A stretch of DNA of 9,906 nucleotides, from positions 1-9,906 of the forward strand of contig JAEWAH010000168.1 of assembly GCA_023391725.1 (NCBI GenBank), given 5' to 3'. Shown here one piece after another: positions 6,788 through 9,906 of the stretch. Source of the DNA: Bacillota bacterium. GTDB lineage: Bacteria > Bacillota > Clostridia > Christensenellales > Aristaeellaceae. The position numbers and the translations under genes were made by a program. The notes below the pieces were generated by a model, which ran no database searches, was not told where the DNA came from, and was given only the letters and a program-made list of their open reading frames with translations. The stretch's first letter is position 1. Every line of letters begins with the position of its first letter.

Positions 6788-7681
6788 TTACCACGGGTTC
6801 TTGATGAAATCTCCCCCGCGGCACCACTTCAGGTACGAGAGGGCATGCTTTTGCGCCGTCATCTCCCAATCCTGTTGGTAGATGGGGTCGTGGTAGCCTT
6901 CCACGCAGATATCACCGGTATATCCGCCCATATGCAGGATATAGATGATATCACGCCAATCGCTGTCGCCAAAGCCAGGCGTGCGCTCGGGGGCGTACCA
7001 GTCGGTGTTGCACAGCACACCGTAATCTTCAACCGCGCGGCGGTCGACTGTGGCGTCCTTGCCATGCAGGTGGTACACTTTTTTAACCCATTTGCGCAGC
7101 TGGGCGATGGGGTCGATGAGCTGGATCATCTGGTGCGCGGGTTCCCATTCCAGGCCCAGAGCGTCGCTCTTGACCTCATCAAACATGCGCTCCCAAGCCC
7201 GGGGATTAAAACCGATGTTGCAGGTCGCCCGGTCCCAGGTGCCGCCCATGGGGCAGTTTTCAATGGCGAGGCGAATGCCACGGTCCTCAGCGCGCTTGGC
7301 CAATTCCCGGAACACCTTGCCAAACTGCGTAAAGGCTTCGTCTACAGGCTTGCCCTCATACGCGCCGGCGAAGGTGGATATGACCTTGGCGCCGTACAGG
7401 TGCGCCGCGTCGATGGCGCGCTCCAGGTTATGCACATGCTCTTCATACTGGACCGCGTTGCAATAATACCCCAGGGTGGTGATCTCAACGCCCTTTTCTG
7501 CTGCCAAGGCCTTCAAGCGCGGCCCCTGTTCCTCAATATTGATGTCCTTATATTCCATATGGAAATTGATGGACAGCGTCTCAAAGCCGATATCCATAAG
7601 CGGCGGAGCCCATTTTTCGGCAAACCAGCCGGGAACGCATGTACCAATGCGGATCTGGGAGATATCGTGATGCGAAGGCAT
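6788..7681 (-). CDS. Sugar phosphate isomerase/epimerase family protein (xylose-isomerase-like TIM barrel)
   Basis: A 297-residue soluble protein of the AP-endonuclease-2/xylose-isomerase-like TIM-barrel superfamily. Likely metal-binding acidic and histidine residues are Glu141 (AIENCP), Glu180 and His183 (LEWEPAHQ), His204/His206 with Lys208-Asp209 (HLHGKD), and Glu261 (CVEGYHDP). The PGFGDSDW segment (235-242) matches the family loop before the last strands. Members isomerise or epimerise sugars, keto-sugars or inositols, and some are oxidoreductase partners; the substrate cannot be named from sequence. Set between an importer and an alpha-mannosidase, it may act on mannose or another sugar released from the imported glycoside. 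The ATG at 7681 is preceded by AAAGGA with a rather long 12-base spacer; no other start exists before an in-frame stop. Confidence 0.88.
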   Translation of the reverse strand: MPSHHDISQIRIGTCVPGWFAEKWAPPLMDIGFETLSINFHMEYKDINIEEQGPRLKALAAEKGVEITTLGYYCNAVQYEEHVHNLERAIDAAHLYGAKVISTFAGAYEGKPVDEAFTQFGKVFRELAKRAEDRGIRLAIENCPMGGTWDRATCNIGFNPRAWERMFDEVKSDALGLEWEPAHQMIQLIDPIAQLRKWVKKVYHLHGKDATVDRRAVEDYGVLCNTDWYAPERTPGFGDSDWRDIIYILHMGGYTGDICVEGYHDPIYQQDWEMTAQKHALSYLKWCRGGDFIKNPW

Positions 7682-7746
7682 GGGGTTGTCGCGTCCTTTC
7701 TTTTATAAAAGCATCCTTGGTGGACTCTTAAAATTTACTGTGTGGT
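7682..7746. other. Short intergenic gap inside the operon
   Basis: Sixty-five bases separate the second ABC ATPase from the TIM-barrel gene, the widest gap in the operon. The sequence is AT-rich but shows no convincing terminator hairpin, no palindrome and no clear -35/-10 pair, so read-through transcription is the simplest view. Confidence 0.5.
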
Positions 7747-8733
7747 TCAGGCTTCGGCCCTGGTCTTCACCAGCGAGTGGAAGCACAACACCTTGCGGGA
7801 CTCGCTGAGCTTGACCATTTCCGGCCGCGCTTTTCTGCACTCCTCCGTGGCATAAGGGCAGCGGGGAGCAAACTTGCAGTAGGAGATGGCGTATTCCTTG
7901 TCCTCGGTGTCGGGCATCACCATTTCCGTGTTCCACTTGTCGCCTACCCTGGGCACCGCGTTCATCAAAAGCTCGGTGTAGGGGTGCGCCGGCTCGTCCA
8001 TGATGTCCTTGGCGGGGCCGTATTCGATGAGGCATCCGCGGTAGAGCGTGGCGATATAGTCGGAGACATAATAGGCCGTGGACAGGTCGTGGGTGATGTA
8101 GATAAAGGATACGTTGTACTTGTCCTTAAGCTCCTTGAAGAGGTTGACAATGTTCATCTTCATGGAGGCGTCGATGGCGGCTACGGGTTCGTCAGCGATG
8201 ATGAGCTTGGGCCTGGTGATCAGCGCCCTTGCAATGGATACGCGCTGCAGCTCCCCGCCGGAAAACTGGGTGGGATACTTGCCCTTGACCACGGCCAAAG
8301 ACAGGCCTACACTGCGCAGCGTTTCATCCACCAGCGTTTCCGCCTCCGCGTGATTCTTGGCGATGCCAAGGCGCAGCGCGGTGTTGAACAGGTAGGTATC
8401 CACCGTCTTGCGCATGGAGAAGGACTCGTAAGGGTTCTGGAAGATGGGCTGCACGTCCAAGCGGAATTGAAGGGGGTTGTAGCCCTTCTTGTCTGCATAG
8501 GAATTGCCGTTCAGCGTGATATCGCCCATGTCCGGTTTGTACATGCGCAGGATCATCTTGCACAGCGTGGATTTGCCGCAGCCGGATTCGCCCACGATGG
8601 ACAGGATCACCGGCTTTCCGGCGTCGATATCCAGGGTGACGTCGTCGATGGCGGTAAGCTTTTTGCCCATGAGCATGCCGCCGATGCGGAAGATCTTGCT
8701 GACGTTCTTGATTTCCAAAAGTTTCTGGGCCAT
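7747..8733 (-). CDS. ABC transporter ATP-binding protein, OppF/DppF-like
   Basis: One of two cytosolic motor subunits of an oligopeptide/dipeptide-family importer, 328 residues. It shows Walker A GESGCGKST (48-56), Q-loop Gln99 (QNPYESF), signature FSGGELQR (157-164, a variant of LSGGQ), Walker B IIADEP (Asp181, Glu182) and H-loop His215 (ITHD). The C-terminal oligopeptide-transporter extension has HPYTELL (250-256) and four cysteines (286, 292, 299, 317). The D-loop reads AAID instead of the usual SALD. It starts one base after the stop of the preceding ATPase; its ribosome binding site (GAGGGGG) lies within the last codons of that gene, suggesting coupled translation. The Opp/Dpp family also includes carbohydrate importers; the mannosidase context favours an oligosaccharide substrate, but a peptide cannot be excluded. 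Confidence 0.95.
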   Translation of the reverse strand: MAQKLLEIKNVSKIFRIGGMLMGKKLTAIDDVTLDIDAGKPVILSIVGESGCGKSTLCKMILRMYKPDMGDITLNGNSYADKKGYNPLQFRLDVQPIFQNPYESFSMRKTVDTYLFNTALRLGIAKNHAEAETLVDETLRSVGLSLAVVKGKYPTQFSGGELQRVSIARALITRPKLIIADEPVAAIDASMKMNIVNLFKELKDKYNVSFIYITHDLSTAYYVSDYIATLYRGCLIEYGPAKDIMDEPAHPYTELLMNAVPRVGDKWNTEMVMPDTEDKEYAISYCKFAPRCPYATEECRKARPEMVKLSESRKVLCFHSLVKTRAEA

Positions 8734-8734
8734 C

Positions 8735-9706
8735 TTATTTTACCCCCTCGTTGAGCCTGTGGCAGGCGGCAAAGCGGCCCGGGCGCACCTCGCGGAAGCC
8801 GGGGCAGCTCTTGTGGCACCGCTCCGAGGCCGTGGGGCAGCGCGGCGCGAACCTGCAGCCCGCCGGGGGATTCGTAAGCGCCGGGGGACGGCCGGGAATG
8901 CCGACCTTTTGACTCTTGTCGCCTACCTTGGGCAATGCGCTGATGAGCATCTTTGTATACGGGTGGATGGGGTCGTTGAAGATATCTTCGGTCTTTCCCA
9001 GTTCCACAAAACTTCCCGAATACATGATGCCCATGCGGTTGGTGATCTGGTAGTGGACGCCCATGTCATGGCTGACCAGCACCAGGGTGTTTTTAAACTG
9101 CTTCTGAAGCCGCATCAGCATCATCAGGATGCCGCGCTGCACCACCACGTCAAGCGCCGTGGTGGGTTCGTCCGCCAACACTACATTGGGGGACATGAAG
9201 GTGGCCAGAGCGATGATCACCCGCTGGCGCATGCCGCCGGAAAGCTGGAAGGGGAAGGCATTGAGAAGATCGGGAGAAAGGCTCAGCTCCTCCAGGTATT
9301 TCTCCACGCGCTTAAGCGTCTGCTCTTCCGTCTCGTTTTTGCGGTCCGCCTTGGGAATGGAGTCCAGGAACTGTGACTTTAGCCGCGTGATGGGGTTCAG
9401 AACGCTCTGGGCGGCCTGGGGCACGTAGGAAATATTGTTCCACCATGTATTGCGGATCTTGCCGGACTCAAAGGAGAAGGGAGTGCCGTTCTTCTCGCCG
9501 CTTAAGATCACCCTACCAGAGTCGATCTCCAGGGGGAATTCCACGATGTCGTACAGCGCCTTTAAGAGCGTTGTTTTTCCGCAGCCGGATTCCCCGGCGA
9601 TGCCGAAGATTTCGTTATCATAGATCTCAAAGTCCACATCGTTGACGACGCGCACGTTGCCGTCGATGGTTTTGTAAGAGGTGGACAGATGATCGATTTT
9701 AAGCAT
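8735..9706 (-). CDS. ABC transporter ATP-binding protein, OppD/DppD-like
   Basis: The partner ATPase of the same importer, 323 residues. It has Walker A GESGCGKTT (38-46), Q-loop Gln97 (YVPQAAQ), signature LSGGMRQR (155-162), Walker B VVLADEP (Asp179, Glu180) followed by TTALD, and H-loop His213 (VSHD). The C-terminal extension carries HPYTKML and cysteines at 284, 290, 297 and 315, with exactly the spacing seen in the partner ATPase, plus an extra Cys301. AGGTAGGT precedes the ATG at 9706 by a short spacer. It follows the permease stop by three bases and precedes the second ATPase by one base, so the two subunits are surely cotranscribed and are expected to form a heterodimer. Confidence 0.95.
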   Translation of the reverse strand: MLKIDHLSTSYKTIDGNVRVVNDVDFEIYDNEIFGIAGESGCGKTTLLKALYDIVEFPLEIDSGRVILSGEKNGTPFSFESGKIRNTWWNNISYVPQAAQSVLNPITRLKSQFLDSIPKADRKNETEEQTLKRVEKYLEELSLSPDLLNAFPFQLSGGMRQRVIIALATFMSPNVVLADEPTTALDVVVQRGILMMLMRLQKQFKNTLVLVSHDMGVHYQITNRMGIMYSGSFVELGKTEDIFNDPIHPYTKMLISALPKVGDKSQKVGIPGRPPALTNPPAGCRFAPRCPTASERCHKSCPGFREVRPGRFAACHRLNEGVK

Positions 9707-9709
9707 CTT

Positions 9710-9906
9710 TTACCTACCTCTCTTCATGGCCATATAGTCGTTATAACCCGTGATGAGCAGGAACAAGCCGATAAACAGCAGCACCGTAGCCACGATGGGC
9801 GAGCCGATCCAGAACCATTGCTTGGCAAAGATGGCGTTATACCCCCTGGCCCACTGGATCATATTACCCAGGGAGATCAGGTTGGCGGGCGACAGGCCCA
9901 GCACCG
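9710..9906 (-). CDS. ABC transporter permease, DppC/OppC-like, C-terminal part only
   Basis: The gene runs off the right edge; about 65 C-terminal residues are visible, ending at the stop codon 9710-9712. The LGNMIQWARGYNAIFAKQWFW segment corresponds to the WGxM...W region that follows the EAA loop in DppC-type permeases. It is followed by one hydrophobic transmembrane helix (about the last 35 to 15 residues) and a basic tail (MAMKRGR). Gene order and spacing (three bases to the OppD-like gene) support the assignment. The helix with an aromatic entry and a tail of the form GYNDYM resembles, to my recollection, the carbohydrate-type members more than classic DppC ends; this is weak evidence. 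The conserved EAA motif lies outside the window. Confidence 0.85.
   Translation of the reverse strand, partial: VLGLSPANLISLGNMIQWARGYNAIFAKQWFWIGSPIVATVLLFIGLFLLITGYNDYMAMKRGR

Noticed and set aside
7700..7730. Weak hairpin in the gap before the TIM-barrel gene
   Set aside because: Only two three-base stems split by mismatches; too weak to call a terminator or a regulatory RNA.
7777..8754. A 325-codon open frame on the plus strand opposite the OppF-like gene
   Set aside because: It mirrors the ABC ATPase codons; the minus-strand frame carries all ATPase motifs in order.

Overview
All convincing genes in this window lie on the minus strand, so the window reads from right to left. The base composition is moderately GC-rich. 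Ribosome binding sites are strong (GGAGG type), and the genes include a GntR/LacI hybrid regulator, an Opp-type ABC transporter and an L,D-transpeptidase with Pro-Thr linkers. Together these suggest a Gram-positive Clostridia-type Firmicute, perhaps a gut or other anaerobic glycan degrader. This is inference from gene style; there is no rRNA or other phylogenetic marker here.

Right part (9906 down to about 3554): one apparent operon. The C-terminal end of a DppC-type permease is followed by two ABC ATPases (OppD/DppD-like, then OppF/DppF-like), spaced by 3 and 1 bases. Then come a xylose-isomerase-like TIM-barrel protein (sugar phosphate isomerase/epimerase family) and a cytosolic GH38 alpha-mannosidase. 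A hairpin with a U-tract (3554-3592) closes the unit. The solute-binding protein and first permease are presumably beyond the right edge. The simplest reading is a catabolic unit: import of a mannose-containing oligosaccharide or glycoside, cleavage of alpha-mannosyl residues inside the cell, and conversion of a released sugar by the TIM-barrel enzyme.

Middle (3557-2298): an AraR-type transcription factor (GntR winged helix fused to a LacI-type sugar-binding domain) with its own AT-rich promoter. A near-perfect 16-bp palindrome covers the proposed -10 box, which fits autoregulation. This protein is the natural candidate to control the mannoside operon.

Between 2297 and 1663 there is about 635 bp with no gene I can name. 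It holds a possible small or decayed ORF (1961-2290). It also has a striking set of TGTGGC/GCCACA hexamers in exact 22-bp register, ending in a strong stem-loop over the regulator stop codon.

Left part (1662-38): a secreted L,D-transpeptidase with three peptidoglycan-binding modules arranged around the catalytic domain and joined by Pro-Thr-Ala linkers, followed by a strong, probably bidirectional terminator. It looks functionally unrelated to the mannoside operon. Nothing in the window is clearly a new system. The best items for a second look are the 22-bp hexamer array, the palindromic operator candidate, and the oligosaccharide role inferred for a transporter that would be labelled peptide/nickel by default.
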